A DNA stretch of 6,980 nucleotides from CAYXVU01 sp964468725 (lineage in GTDB: Bacteria > Acidobacteriota > Blastocatellia > UBA7656), in contig CAYXVU010000287.1 of NCBI GenBank assembly GCA_964468725.1, positions 1 through 6,980 of the forward strand, read 5' to 3'. The position numbers and the translations under genes were made by a program. Of the stretch, positions 6,598 through 6,980 are shown piece by piece. The notes under the pieces are model-generated. The model had not been told where the DNA came from and did no database searches. It was given only the letters and a program-made list of their open reading frames with translations. Position 1 is the stretch's first letter. Each line of letters starts with the position of its first letter.

Positions 6598-6926
6598 GGT
6601 AATGAGGAATCTTTACCGGTTCGCAGTCGAAATTGCACGATCCAGTTGTAAATTTTCGCTATGCACCAGCCGATGAGTCCGCCGATCACAGCACCATAGA
6701 GCAGTCCGACAAAACTGCCCTTCCACGTCACCGAGTAGCCAATCAGATAGTGACCCAACAAGCGCAGGTGAGAGCCAATATTGTGACCGCCCTTGATGAG
6801 CAACCATGCGGTCATCACAAAAAGACCGACGCCGCCGAGAATCGCACCAACGAATGCCAATACTCCGGCCTGTATGGTCACAACTTTGTGACTCAGCCGA
6901 GTGATTTCGAGCTGTTCTTCGTTCAT
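6594..6926 (-). CDS. Small two-span membrane protein of unknown function
   Basis: I cannot name the family with confidence. The 110-residue product starts MNEEQLEITRLSHKVVTIQ with a charged cytoplasmic-type head. A long Gly-rich hydrophobic span follows (about 17-44), then a loop with GGHNIGSHLRLLGHYLIGYS (46-65), a second span (about 70-93) and a basic tail (KIYNWIVQFRLR). A short link between two Gly-rich helices suggests a helical hairpin. No catalytic motif is visible. The frame is open to ATG 6971 (125 residues), but ATG 6926 is preferred: it overlaps a TGA of an upstream frame as ATGA and the protein then begins with a natural charged head. Its own stop overlaps the glycosyltransferase start by 4 nt, so the two are almost certainly made together. 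It may be a membrane partner of the glycosyltransferase or of the large membrane protein; this is inference from position only. Confidence 0.72.
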   Translation of the reverse strand: MNEEQLEITRLSHKVVTIQAGVLAFVGAILGGVGLFVMTAWLLIKGGHNIGSHLRLLGHYLIGYSVTWKGSFVGLLYGAVIGGLIGWCIAKIYNWIVQFRLRTGKDSSLP

Positions 6927-6980
6927 ATGCGGCTCGCTTTCCGAGTAAGCCAATCTGCCCACAAAAACCATCTGCTTGAG
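6923..6980 (-). CDS. Possible C-terminal end of an upstream gene (partial)
   Basis: One minus-strand frame is open from the window edge to TGA 6925-6923 and ends in RWFLWADWLTRKASRI. The TGA overlaps the ATG of the small membrane protein in the same ATGA manner as the next junction, which is the main reason to call it. Only 18 codons are visible, so the product cannot be identified and the call could be chance. Confidence 0.35.
   Translation of the reverse strand, partial: SSRWFLWADWLTRKASRI

Noticed and set aside
6927..6971. 15-residue longer start (ATG 6971) for the small membrane protein
   Set aside because: The extension disrupts the natural charged head, and the ATGA overlap at 6923-6926 mirrors the next gene junction, favouring ATG 6926.

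Overview
The window looks like chromosomal DNA of moderate GC content from a Gram-negative bacterium. Several protein styles match my memory of Acidobacteriota (possibly Blastocatellia): a DUF2911 secreted protein, a small outer-membrane beta-barrel of the type common there, an imidazolonepropionase-like amidohydrolase and a PYGSWxSPI-type S9 peptidase. The taxonomy is inference from recall, not a search. I see no rRNA, tRNA, CRISPR array, transposase or phage gene.

Left part (1-1836, + strand). This region shows gene decay. It opens with an amidohydrolase relic: about 12 codons of a typical N-terminus in one frame run straight into the C-terminal ~108 codons in another frame, with the whole catalytic middle missing. 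A 164-nt gap with three small inverted repeats follows, then an intact secreted DUF2911 protein (527-1129) with a strong ribosome-binding site. A near-perfect 25-bp-arm hairpin (1142-1197) lies just behind it. From 1245 to 1742 there is the remnant of an outer-membrane beta-barrel gene, readable in one frame but broken by TGA (1470) and TAG (1530) and apparently lacking its N-terminus.

Middle (1837-3780, + strand). An intact 647-residue cytoplasmic S9 (prolyl oligopeptidase-like) serine peptidase has a beta-propeller N-terminal half and a complete Ser-Asp-His triad. Its 3' end overlaps the convergent gene by 16 bp.

Right part (6980-3765, - strand). A tightly packed, probably co-transcribed cell-envelope cluster reads, in transcription order: the last codons of an unidentified gene, a 110-residue two-span membrane protein, a GT2 glycosyltransferase with C-terminal membrane spans, and a 581-residue multi-span protein resembling the PTPS-related/YfhO-like GT-C group. 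Two ATGA-type overlaps and a 46-nt gap suggest translational coupling. The cluster probably builds or decorates a lipid-linked or surface glycan; its substrate cannot be read from the sequence.

No clearly new system is evident. The most notable points are the amidohydrolase deletion-fusion, the outer-membrane protein pseudogene, the large intergenic hairpin and the unidentified small membrane protein coupled to the glycosyltransferase.
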